A program made the position numbers and the translations under genes. A stretch of 12,049 nt of DNA from UBA1140 sp964573285. GTDB lineage: Bacteria > Campylobacterota > Campylobacteria > Campylobacterales > Sulfurovaceae. The stretch spans positions 1-12,049 of the forward strand of contig CAZNJD010000062.1 of assembly GCA_964573285.1 (NCBI GenBank), in the 5' to 3' direction. The stretch's first letter is position 1; the number at the start of each line of letters is the position of its first letter. Shown here in pieces: positions 6,087 to 12,049 of this stretch. The notes under the pieces were generated by a model. That model was not told the DNA's origin, made no database searches, and was given only the letters and a program-made list of their open reading frames with translations.

Positions 6087-6092
6087 TATAAT
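6087..6092 (+). promoter_or_regulatory. kdsA: extended -10 promoter for the kdsA operon
   Basis: TTTTGG-TATAAT (6081-6092) contains the TGn extension and a consensus -10 box. Transcription is expected near 6099, giving a leader of about 42 nt that begins with a hairpin at 6108-6125. It is the only strong promoter candidate seen before the five-gene run kdsA to the M16 gene. Confidence 0.6.
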
Positions 6093-6107
6093 CCTCATCA
6101 TTACTTC

Positions 6108-6125
6108 AGAGCTACAAATAGCTCT
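6108..6125 (+). promoter_or_regulatory. 5'-leader hairpin before kdsA
   Basis: AGAGCTA (6108-6114) and TAGCTCT (6119-6125) form a perfect 7-bp stem with the loop CAAA. It would lie about 9 nt from the predicted transcript 5' end and 3 nt before the TAAGGA ribosome-binding site (6129-6134). A 5' stability element or a translational regulator are both possible. Confidence 0.5.
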
Positions 6126-6140
6126 ATCTAAGGATAAAAA

Positions 6141-6941
6141 ATGATACTTATTGCAGGACCTTGTGTCTTAGAGAGTCGCGACAGTGTTATGAAAATCGCT
6201 GAATTACTTATGCCATATCATGAAGATTGTACCAAAGATTTTTATTTTAAGGCTAGTTTTGATAAAGCAAATCGAACAAGCTTAGACTCGTTTCGAGGGC
6301 CTGGATTAGATGAAGGGCTAAAACTTCTTCAAGAGGTTAAAGAGCAGTTTGGATATAAGTTATTGACAGATGTTCATGATTATACTCAACCAAAACCTGT
6401 AGCAGAGGTTGTTAATGTATTACAAATTCCTGCTTTTTTATGTCGTCAAACTGATTTATTGGTAGCAAGTGCCAAAACAGATGCTATAGTCAATATTAAA
6501 AAAGGACAGTTCTTATCACCCCAAGCTATGGAACACTCTGTGGCTAAAATTTTGAAGAGTAGAGGATTTGATGGAGTTGTGAGTTATAAAAATGCTAAAA
6601 AATATGGTGTATGGCTTACAGAAAGAGGTAGTACATTTGGTTATGGAAATCTGGTTGTAGATATGAGAGGGCTTAAACAGATGAGAGAGTTTGCACCTGT
6701 TATTTTTGATGCAACTCACTCTGTGCAACAACCAGCCTCTGGTGGTGCAACTAGTGGAGGTGATAGTTCATTAGTGCCATATCTAAGTCGTGGAGCTGCT
6801 GCTATTGGAGTTGATGGGTTCTTTTTTGAGACACACTTTGACCCAAGCATTGCACTAAGTGACGGACCAAATATGATAAAGCTAGATAAGTTAGAAAAGC
6901 TTATTGAACAGATAGATGCTATTCGAGCTATTATAGAGTAA
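6141..6941 (+). CDS. kdsA: 3-deoxy-D-manno-octulosonate 8-phosphate synthase (KdsA), metal-dependent type
   Basis: The 266-aa cytosolic enzyme condenses phosphoenolpyruvate with arabinose 5-phosphate to give Kdo 8-phosphate, the precursor of the inner-core sugar of lipopolysaccharide. Visible blocks are AGPCVLESRD (5-14), FKASFDKANRTS (36-47), FRGPGLDEG (51-59), LCRQTDL (100-106), ERGSTFGYGNLVVDMR (161-176) and DATHSVQ (190-196). Cys8 in place of the Asn found in E. coli-type enzymes, with His193, Glu230 and Asp241, matches the four metal ligands of class II enzymes; the His-Glu and Glu-Asp spacings (37 and 11) are the ones I know for the Aquifex enzyme. The N-terminus is short, as in Campylobacter. 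First gene of the run with ribH, nusB, mqnC. Confidence 0.97.
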   Translation: MILIAGPCVLESRDSVMKIAELLMPYHEDCTKDFYFKASFDKANRTSLDSFRGPGLDEGLKLLQEVKEQFGYKLLTDVHDYTQPKPVAEVVNVLQIPAFLCRQTDLLVASAKTDAIVNIKKGQFLSPQAMEHSVAKILKSRGFDGVVSYKNAKKYGVWLTERGSTFGYGNLVVDMRGLKQMREFAPVIFDATHSVQQPASGGATSGGDSSLVPYLSRGAAAIGVDGFFFETHFDPSIALSDGPNMIKLDKLEKLIEQIDAIRAIIE

Positions 6942-6965
6942 AAATATATAAATAAAGGAAAAAAG

Positions 6966-7442
6966 ATGAACATAGTAGAGGGAAACCTAAGTGTTAACAA
7001 GAGCAAGAAAGTAGCAATTATAAATGCTAGATTTAATCACTTTATAACTGATAGATTGGTAGAAGGTGCAAAAGATGCTTATATTAGACATGGGGGAGAA
7101 GATAAAGATTTAGACTTAATCTTAGTTCCTGGAGCATTTGAAATCCCATTTGCATTAGATAAAGCATTGGCTAGTGGTAAATATGATGCTATATGTTGTG
7201 TAGGTGCAGTAATTCGTGGGGCCACTCCACATTTTGATTATGTATCAGCAGAAGCTACCAAAGGTGTAGCAAATATGGCACTAAAATATGGTAAACCTGT
7301 AACTTTTGGAGTTTTAACGGTTGATAGTATAGAACAAGCAATTGAAAGAGCAGGAACCAAAGCAGGAAATAAAGGTGCTGAAGCTATGGTTAGCTTAATT
7401 GAGATTATCAATTTATATAATGAGATAGAAAATGGCAACTAG
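6966..7442 (+). CDS. ribH: 6,7-dimethyl-8-ribityllumazine synthase
   Basis: The 158-aa enzyme makes the lumazine precursor of riboflavin from the ribityl-aminouracil and dihydroxybutanone phosphate; family members assemble into large hollow capsids or pentamers. The sequence shows ARFN (21-24) for aromatic stacking, VPGAFEIP (54-61), the phosphate-binding and catalytic block GAVIRGATPHFDYV (80-93) with His89, and GVLTVDSIEQAIERAGTKAG (115-134) with Arg128. AAAGGA (6954-6959) lies 6 nt before the ATG. Its last 11 bases overlap nusB, which suggests translational coupling. No FMN riboswitch is present before it, as expected for an internal operon gene. Confidence 0.97.
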   Translation: MNIVEGNLSVNKSKKVAIINARFNHFITDRLVEGAKDAYIRHGGEDKDLDLILVPGAFEIPFALDKALASGKYDAICCVGAVIRGATPHFDYVSAEATKGVANMALKYGKPVTFGVLTVDSIEQAIERAGTKAGNKGAEAMVSLIEIINLYNEIENGN

Positions 7443-7842
7443 ACACCAAGCAAGAACGGCAGTTGTTGGACTTCTATATGCGTATGATTTGGGTAATGAA
7501 AATATATCTAAATTTTCAGATGAGATACTAGAAGAGGATAAAATTCGCAATAAACAGAGAGTTTTTTCGCATAATCTTTTTGATGGAACTATTCAAAATT
7601 TAGAAACTATAGATATAGAAATACAAAAACATTTAAAAGATTGGGATTATAAATCTATTGGTAAAGTTGAAAAAGCAATTTTAAGATTGGCTACTTATGA
7701 GATTATGATAGGTGGTATAGATAAACGAATTATTATCAATGAAGCTATTGAATTGGCTAAAAAATTGGCTGATAATAAATCACCAAAATTTATCAATGCT
7801 GTTTTGGATGCTCTTGGAAATGAAGAAGCAAAAGATAACTAA
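7432..7842 (+). CDS. nusB: transcription antitermination factor NusB
   Basis: The 136-aa all-helical RNA-binding protein acts with NusE (S10) on boxA RNA in rRNA leaders to keep RNA polymerase elongating. Family features are the basic start ATRHQARTAVVGLLYAYD (2-19), WDYKSIGKVEKAILRLATYEI (about 75-95) and the C-terminal INEAIELAKKLADNKSPKFINAVLD (about 103-127). The start codon overlaps the end of ribH by 11 bases, so it needs no separate ribosome-binding site outside ribH. The pair ribH-nusB is a common arrangement. A likely boxA target lies at 12009-12021 in this window. Confidence 0.96.
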   Translation: MATRHQARTAVVGLLYAYDLGNENISKFSDEILEEDKIRNKQRVFSHNLFDGTIQNLETIDIEIQKHLKDWDYKSIGKVEKAILRLATYEIMIGGIDKRIIINEAIELAKKLADNKSPKFINAVLDALGNEEAKDN

Positions 7843-7850
7843 GGATAATA

Positions 7851-8912
7851 ATGAGTGCCTTGCAAAATAAAAGAATGAGTATAGATGAGGCTGTAGAGCT
7901 AATAGAAAAAGCAGACCTAAAAACATTAGGAAAAATGGCATATGCTCGTAAAAAAGAGTTACATCCAAAAGGTGTAACTACATTTGTAGTAGATAGAAAT
8001 ATAAATTATACCAATATATGTTGGGTGGACTGTAAATTTTGTGCTTTTTATACTCATGAGAAAAAAGAAGATGCCTATATATTGACATTTGATGAGATAG
8101 ATGAGAAGATAGATGAATTGGTTGCTATTGGTGGTACACAAATACTATTTCAAGGTGGAGTTCATCCAAAATTAGAGATTAAATGGTATGAGGATTTGAT
8201 AGAACATATTCATAATAAATATCCACAAGTAACAATTCATGGATTTTCTGCTATTGAGATAGATTATATCGCTAAACGGTCTAATTTATCTATTAGTGAA
8301 GTCTTAATACGACTAAAAGCTAAAGGTCTTAGCTCAATCCCAGGGGCTGGAGCAGAGATACTCAATGATAGAGTACGAGATATTATTGCTCCTAAAAAAT
8401 TAGATAAAGATACTTGGCTAGAGGTTCATAGAGAGGCTCATAAATTAGGTATTAAATCAACTGCTACTATGATGTATGGAACAGTTGAGACTACCCAAGA
8501 ACTAGTAGAGCACTGGAATTTAATACGACAACTCCAAGATGAAACAGGTGGATTTAGAGCATTTATTATGTGGTCTTATCAGAGTGACAATACACAATTA
8601 AAACAAGAATTACCAACTATTAGTAAAACAACACCTAATGAGTATCTTAGATATTTATCAGTAGCTAGACTATTTTTGGATAATTTTAAAAATATTCAAA
8701 GTTCATGGGTTACACAAGGAAGCTATATTGGTCAGATGGCATTGCTATTTGGAGCTAATGATTTAGGTTCAACTATGATGGAAGAGAATGTAGTCTCTTC
8801 AGCAGGAGTTATTAACTCTATGAACCAAGAAGAGATGATAGAGTTAATCCGTGATGTAGGTGAAAATCCTGCTAAACGAGATACAGCATATAAGATTTTG
8901 GAGAAATTTTAA
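7851..8912 (+). CDS. mqnC: cyclic dehypoxanthinyl futalosine synthase (MqnC), radical SAM
   Basis: The 353-aa enzyme cyclises dehypoxanthine futalosine in the futalosine route to menaquinone, the route used by Campylobacterota in place of the MenFDHCEB pathway. A radical SAM cluster motif CX3CX2C is present as Cys57, Cys61 and Cys64 (CWVDCKFCAFY), followed by QGGVHP (101-106) and HGFSAIEI (about 125-132), with SIPGAGAEIL and MMYGTVET further on, all typical of the MqnC/MqnE/CofH group. The overall pattern fits MqnC more than MqnE, but the two are similar and I rate MqnC as likely, not certain. The ribosome-binding site TAAGGA (7840-7845) overlaps the nusB stop, 5 nt before the ATG. Confidence 0.88.
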   Translation: MSALQNKRMSIDEAVELIEKADLKTLGKMAYARKKELHPKGVTTFVVDRNINYTNICWVDCKFCAFYTHEKKEDAYILTFDEIDEKIDELVAIGGTQILFQGGVHPKLEIKWYEDLIEHIHNKYPQVTIHGFSAIEIDYIAKRSNLSISEVLIRLKAKGLSSIPGAGAEILNDRVRDIIAPKKLDKDTWLEVHREAHKLGIKSTATMMYGTVETTQELVEHWNLIRQLQDETGGFRAFIMWSYQSDNTQLKQELPTISKTTPNEYLRYLSVARLFLDNFKNIQSSWVTQGSYIGQMALLFGANDLGSTMMEENVVSSAGVINSMNQEEMIELIRDVGENPAKRDTAYKILEKF

Positions 8913-8958
8913 ATTGAAAAAAATAGTAATTTTGATAATACTAATAGAAGGAATATTA

Positions 8959-10203
8959 ATGAGTGCTACACTTAGTCATATAGATATAAATGGTACCAAA
9001 GTACCAATGATTTTTGAAAAGAGTAAAAATTTACCAATTGTCTCAATGCAGTTAGTTTTTCAAAATTCAGGTTCACTTACTGATACTAAAGGTGGTTTAG
9101 TAAATATGAGTGCCAAACTACTAAATGAGGGAACTCAAAAAGATGGAAGTGTGGGTTTTGCTACAAAATTAGAAGATAGAGCTATATCTTTAAGTACCCA
9201 TACAGGAGCAGAAACTTTTGTAATAGAGTTAGGTTCTCTAAAAGAGCAGTTTAATTATGGTATAGAGTTACTAAGAGAGCTTTTAGAAAATCCCAATTAT
9301 AGTAAAGAGACATTAAGCAAGATAAAAACACAAACTATTGGTGAGCTAAAGCAAAGAGAGAGCAATTTTGATTATATATCATCTCTTAAACTCAAAGGTT
9401 TACTATTTCCTGATACACCTCTAGCTAAACCATCACTCGGAACAGTAGATAGTGTTAAAAGTATAACATTAGATGATATAAAAAAGCATATTAATACTCA
9501 TTTAGGATTAGGAAATTTAATTATCGTTATGGGTGGAGATATAGAGCAAAGTAAAGCGATTAAACTATTAAGTAAAATACTAGAAGAGTTACCAAATATT
9601 AAAAGTAAATCAATTAAACCTATAAAAGCTATAGGCAAAGAGCAGATTATAGAAACAAAAGTTCAGAGTGAACAAGCATATATCTATTTTGGTAGTCCAT
9701 TAGATATTTCATATAATAGCCCAGATAGATATTTAGGAAAAGTAGCCTCATTTATATTAGGAAGTAGTGGTTTTGGTTCAAGACTTATGGAAGAGATAAG
9801 AGTCAAGAAAGGTTTAGCATATTCAGCTTATGGTCGTTTTAGTATCAATAAATCACACTCAAACTTCTCAGGTTATCTACAAACAAAAGTTTCTACAGGA
9901 GATGAAGCTCTTAAAAGTGTAAAAGAGGTAGTTAAAACCTTTATAGACAAAGGTGTAACAGTACAAGAGCTAAAATCAGCACAAGAGTTCCTATTAGGTT
10001 CAGAACCTCTTAGAAATGAGACTCTATCACAAAGACTTAATCGTGCATTTCAAGAGTATTATACCGATAGACCACTTGGTGCTACTATTGAAGATTTAAA
10101 AAAGATAAAATCTATGACACTTAATGAATTAAATGGATTTATTAAAAAACATTATGAGATAGATAAGTTATCATTTTCTGTTGTTACTGGTGATAAAAAG
10201 TGA
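8959..10203 (+). CDS. M16-family peptidase-like protein lacking the zinc-binding motif
   Basis: The 414-aa protein has the M16 layout: an N-terminal alpha/beta domain (about 1-205) with LPIVSMQLVFQNSGS (25-39) and GGLVNMSAKLLNEGT (45-59), then a second domain (about 210-410) with GSRLMEEIRVKKGLAYSAYG (273-291). Active M16 enzymes carry HxxEH where this one has NMSAK (49-53), so it should not bind catalytic zinc, while the Arg-Tyr block at 281-288 that helps an M16 partner is kept. It could be the non-catalytic half of a heterodimer. AGAAGGA (8946-8952) lies 6 nt before ATG 8959. A TTG at 8914 in frame would add 15 residues with a Lys-Lys and hydrophobic stretch that could be a signal peptide, though it holds a Glu. 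It follows mqnC by 46 bases. Confidence 0.85.
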   Translation: MSATLSHIDINGTKVPMIFEKSKNLPIVSMQLVFQNSGSLTDTKGGLVNMSAKLLNEGTQKDGSVGFATKLEDRAISLSTHTGAETFVIELGSLKEQFNYGIELLRELLENPNYSKETLSKIKTQTIGELKQRESNFDYISSLKLKGLLFPDTPLAKPSLGTVDSVKSITLDDIKKHINTHLGLGNLIIVMGGDIEQSKAIKLLSKILEELPNIKSKSIKPIKAIGKEQIIETKVQSEQAYIYFGSPLDISYNSPDRYLGKVASFILGSSGFGSRLMEEIRVKKGLAYSAYGRFSINKSHSNFSGYLQTKVSTGDEALKSVKEVVKTFIDKGVTVQELKSAQEFLLGSEPLRNETLSQRLNRAFQEYYTDRPLGATIEDLKKIKSMTLNELNGFIKKHYEIDKLSFSVVTGDKK

Positions 10204-10261
10204 TAATTAATTTTTCATATTCTCTTTTATTCAAATTTTCTTCTTCTATCATTATCTATTA
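10204..10261. other. convergent gap between the M16 gene and thiD
   Basis: The 58 bases are T- and C-rich on the plus strand. Only a distant 6-bp inverted pair GATAAT/ATTATC near its two ends was seen, and no convincing terminator hairpin. Confidence 0.4.
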
Positions 10262-11092
10262 TTATGGATATGGAAAATGATATAAAGGTTCTGCTCTGCT
10301 TAAGTTGTCATATTTGTATCTAAATTTAAGTTTATTTGAAAGTTTTAAACTTTTTGTTAGATAATCTTTTGCTAATTTAATACTCATAGTTAAATCTTTA
10401 TTTTGAGCTAGATGAGTAGCAATAGCAGAAGATAGGATACAACCTGTTCCATGTGTATGAGTTGTATCTATTCTAGGAGAGCTAAATATTTCATTGGTAT
10501 AATTTGGCTTAATTAATATATCTATAGATTGGTTGCTATTTTGAAAATGTCCACCTTTAATTAGCGCTGATTTAGCACCTATTTTAAATAGAGATTGAGA
10601 CATTAATTCTATCTCTTGTTTAACGCCATTAAATCTATTATTAGTTAGAGTATTTATCTCTAATAAATTAGGAGTAATAATATCTACCATTGGAACTAAT
10701 TGTGATATAAATATATCCAATGCCTCATTATCTAATAATCTCTTGCCACTAGAACTGACTATGACTGTATCAAGTACAATATTTTTAAGTTTATATTTTC
10801 TTATACTATCTATAACCACTTGAACAATTTCTCTACTACCTAACATCCCAATTTTAATAGAGTTTATCTCAATATCATCTAAGATAGCCTCAATCTGACT
10901 TTTGAGTATAGAGGCATCAACAATATTAACAGCCCATACCCCTTGGGAGTTTTGAGCAGTTAGAGCTGTAGATACGCTAAAAGCATATCCACCATTGGCA
11001 TGAATGGTTTTTATATCAGCCTGAATACCTGCACCACCATAAGGATCTGACCCTGCTATACTCAAAATAGTTGGAGTATAACTACTTCGCAT
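10262..11092 (-). CDS. thiD: hydroxymethylpyrimidine / phosphomethylpyrimidine kinase
   Basis: The 276-aa cytosolic ribokinase-fold enzyme phosphorylates HMP and HMP-phosphate to the pyrophosphate used by ThiE. Motifs in order: SIAGSDPYGGAGIQADIKT (11-29), TALTAQNSQGV (42-52), IKIGML (79-84), LDTVIVSSSGKRLL (107-120, usually LDPV), TPNLLE (140-145), LIKGGH (177-182) and THGTGCILSSA (213-223) with the conserved Cys218. The length is normal. The ATG at 11092 overlaps the thiE end by 11 bases; a TTG two codons upstream (11098) is the alternative. The pair with thiE suggests translational coupling and a common promoter. Confidence 0.95.
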   Translation of the reverse strand: MRSSYTPTILSIAGSDPYGGAGIQADIKTIHANGGYAFSVSTALTAQNSQGVWAVNIVDASILKSQIEAILDDIEINSIKIGMLGSREIVQVVIDSIRKYKLKNIVLDTVIVSSSGKRLLDNEALDIFISQLVPMVDIITPNLLEINTLTNNRFNGVKQEIELMSQSLFKIGAKSALIKGGHFQNSNQSIDILIKPNYTNEIFSSPRIDTTHTHGTGCILSSAIATHLAQNKDLTMSIKLAKDYLTKSLKLSNKLKFRYKYDNLSRAEPLYHFPYP

Positions 11093-11714
11093 TTTCAAAT
11101 ATCTCTATAAGCTTTTGGGTTTTTTCTATAGATACTTGATTATTTTCTAATACTCCACCTATCATAGATATACCACTAACACAATAAGTATCTACTACGC
11201 TTTGAATAGTATCTAAATTTATCCCACCAATAGCAACAATAGGATAATCAACCTTATTTGACCAAGCTATTAAATCTTCAATTCCAACAGGATTATAAAC
11301 CATTTTTTTAGAAGTTGTTTCATATATAGGGCCAATAGCTACATAAGAGGGTTCGATATCTAATGCAATTTTTATCTCTTTGGGTGTATGTGTACTAATT
11401 CCTAATCTAATTCCTGCTTGATATATATCATCTATATTAGCATCTAATATATCCTCTTGACCTAAATGAATACCATAAGCATTGTGTTTAATGGCCAATT
11501 GCCAATAATCATTTATGAATAATCTAACACCATATTTTTTAGATATAGCAATGGCATTAATTATCTCTTGTTCTAATTTCTCCTCCTGCATATCTTTAAT
11601 TCTAAGTTGAGCTGTTGTTATGCCACATTTATATAATGGTTCTAATTTATCTGTTTTATCTACTACGGGATATATTCCTATAGGTTTCTCTTTTATACAC
11701 TCTAAAAATCTCAT
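11082..11714 (-). CDS. thiE: thiamine-phosphate synthase
   Basis: The 210-aa TIM-barrel enzyme joins HMP pyrophosphate and thiazole phosphate to thiamine phosphate. Motifs: GIYPVVD (13-19), AQLRIKD (35-41), FINDYWQLA (67-74), GIHLGQEDI (81-89), GISTHT (105-110), YVAIGPIYETTSK (124-136) and PIVAIGGI (158-165). The start ATG at 11714 has only a weak purine run upstream. A minus-strand TATAAT at 11752-11747 leaves a leader of about 25 nt, too short for a TPP riboswitch, so regulation by thiamine through that element is not seen here. It is first of the thiE-thiD pair and is transcribed away from the rRNA promoter. Confidence 0.95.
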   Translation of the reverse strand: MRFLECIKEKPIGIYPVVDKTDKLEPLYKCGITTAQLRIKDMQEEKLEQEIINAIAISKKYGVRLFINDYWQLAIKHNAYGIHLGQEDILDANIDDIYQAGIRLGISTHTPKEIKIALDIEPSYVAIGPIYETTSKKMVYNPVGIEDLIAWSNKVDYPIVAIGGINLDTIQSVVDTYCVSGISMIGGVLENNQVSIEKTQKLIEIFENAK

Positions 11715-11746
11715 ATTTTTTCTCTTTTTCTAATATACTAAACTCA

Positions 11747-11752
11747 ATTATA
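11747..11752 (-). promoter_or_regulatory. -10 box for thiE-thiD
   Basis: The minus strand reads CAGT-TATAAT-TGAG at this site, 33 bases before the thiE start. No clear -35 is visible. A weaker TATATTAG-like box lies slightly closer to the gene. Confidence 0.5.
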
Positions 11753-11849
11753 ACTGAATGTAATTAAGAAAATCTTGAACTCAAAAATAAAAAATTTACT
11801 CAAAGCTTCTATTTTTTAACTCTTTAATTTTCTATAAATTAATTTCTTA

Positions 11850-11916
11850 ATTATAGTAAGTAAAAGAATAAAAATGTAAAAAAAAGTAAAAAAAATAATT
11901 TTTTTTGCAAAATTCC
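11850..11916 (+). promoter_or_regulatory. A/T-rich upstream (UP-like) region of the rRNA promoter
   Basis: This stretch is almost wholly A and T, with long A runs followed by a T run, directly upstream of the -35 box. It has the composition of an UP element that contacts the RNA polymerase alpha C-terminal domain. Confidence 0.5.
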
Positions 11917-11945
11917 TTGACAATAAAGAAAAAACCCCCTATAAT
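11917..11945 (+). promoter_or_regulatory. rRNA operon promoter
   Basis: A consensus TTGACA (11917-11922) and a consensus TATAAT (11940-11945) are separated by exactly 17 bases, far stronger than the other promoters in the window. The ACGCCCC that follows is a GC-rich discriminator, which in other bacteria makes rRNA promoters sensitive to the stringent response. Transcription would start near 11952. Confidence 0.85.
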
Positions 11946-11968
11946 ACGCCCCACAAACAAATTGGACA

Positions 11969-11981
11969 TCTAAAGTTTAGA
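11969..11981 (+). promoter_or_regulatory. small hairpin upstream of boxA, boxB-like
   Basis: TCTAA and TTAGA form a 5-bp stem with the loop AGT, placed in the leader 27 nt before boxA. It occupies the place of boxB in other rRNA leaders but is weak. A direct repeat AGAAGTTT follows (11979-11986 and 11993-12000, period 14). Confidence 0.3.
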
Positions 11982-12008
11982 AGTTTTAATTAAGAAGTTT
12001 GTAGAAAA

Positions 12009-12021
12009 TGATCTTTAACAA
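12009..12021 (+). promoter_or_regulatory. boxA antitermination site of an rRNA leader
   Basis: TGATCTTTAACAA differs at one position from the E. coli rRNA boxA TGCTCTTTAACAA. It lies about 57 nt into the predicted transcript. NusB-NusE binding here would load the antitermination complex. The 16S rRNA gene is expected shortly beyond the right edge and is not itself visible. Confidence 0.8.
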
Positions 12022-12049
12022 CCAAATATAAGTAAACAAAAAATCAACG

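Noticed and set aside
6716..7006. Minus-strand 96-codon ORF over the kdsA-ribH junction
   Set aside because: It covers the metal-ligand region of kdsA in antisense and has no recognisable domain.
11715..11780. TPP riboswitch before thiE
   Set aside because: The leader is too short, and the conserved CTGAGA and later thiamine-box segments are absent.
11715..11850. Small gene between thiE and the rRNA promoter
   Set aside because: The stretch is A/T-rich with frequent stops on both strands and no ribosome-binding site with an ORF of useful length.

Overview
The window reads as chromosomal DNA of a low-GC Campylobacterota (epsilonproteobacterium). The evidence is the kdsA-ribH-nusB gene order, a Campylobacter-type metal-dependent KdsA, a futalosine-pathway menaquinone gene (mqnC), a bS21 gene starting MPGIK, and -10 boxes close to TATAAT with little recognisable -35 sequence. 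The genus cannot be fixed from the sequence; a Sulfurimonas or Sulfurovum relative would fit. Most genes are housekeeping.

Left part (1-2810). The left edge holds the first 61 codons of a minus-strand gene with a MerR-like helix-turn-helix of the IS607 serine-recombinase (TnpA) type, so a mobile element probably begins here and continues off the window. Next comes rpsU (minus), with two adjacent perfect hairpins in its leader. It is divergent from nnr (plus), a bifunctional NAD(P)H-hydrate repair enzyme. Two tiny ORFs sit in front of nnr, joined to each other and to nnr by TAATG stop-start overlaps. A convergent single-pass membrane protein of unknown function follows, with nested inverted repeats between it and nnr.

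Middle (2810-6000). An SPFH membrane-scaffold protein is followed by a four-helix membrane protein of unknown function. Then come a secreted DUF3108-like protein and an EamA/DMT transporter, which probably share one promoter at 4267. A long imperfect hairpin closes this block.

Right part (6000-12049). A promoter and a 5' leader hairpin precede kdsA-ribH-nusB-mqnC-M16, closely spaced and probably one operon. It covers Kdo synthesis, riboflavin synthesis, rRNA antitermination, menaquinone synthesis and a protease-like protein lacking its zinc motif. A convergent thiE-thiD thiamine pair follows. The last 130 bases are a consensus rRNA promoter with A/T-rich upstream DNA, a GC-rich discriminator and a near-perfect boxA, so a 16S rRNA gene almost certainly starts just beyond the right edge. 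NusB, whose family binds boxA, is encoded about 4.2 kb away in the same window.

I saw no CRISPR array, tRNA, defence locus or clearly new multi-gene system. The most unusual items are the truncated recombinase, the rpsU leader hairpins, the stop-start chain before nnr and the M16 protein without HxxEH.
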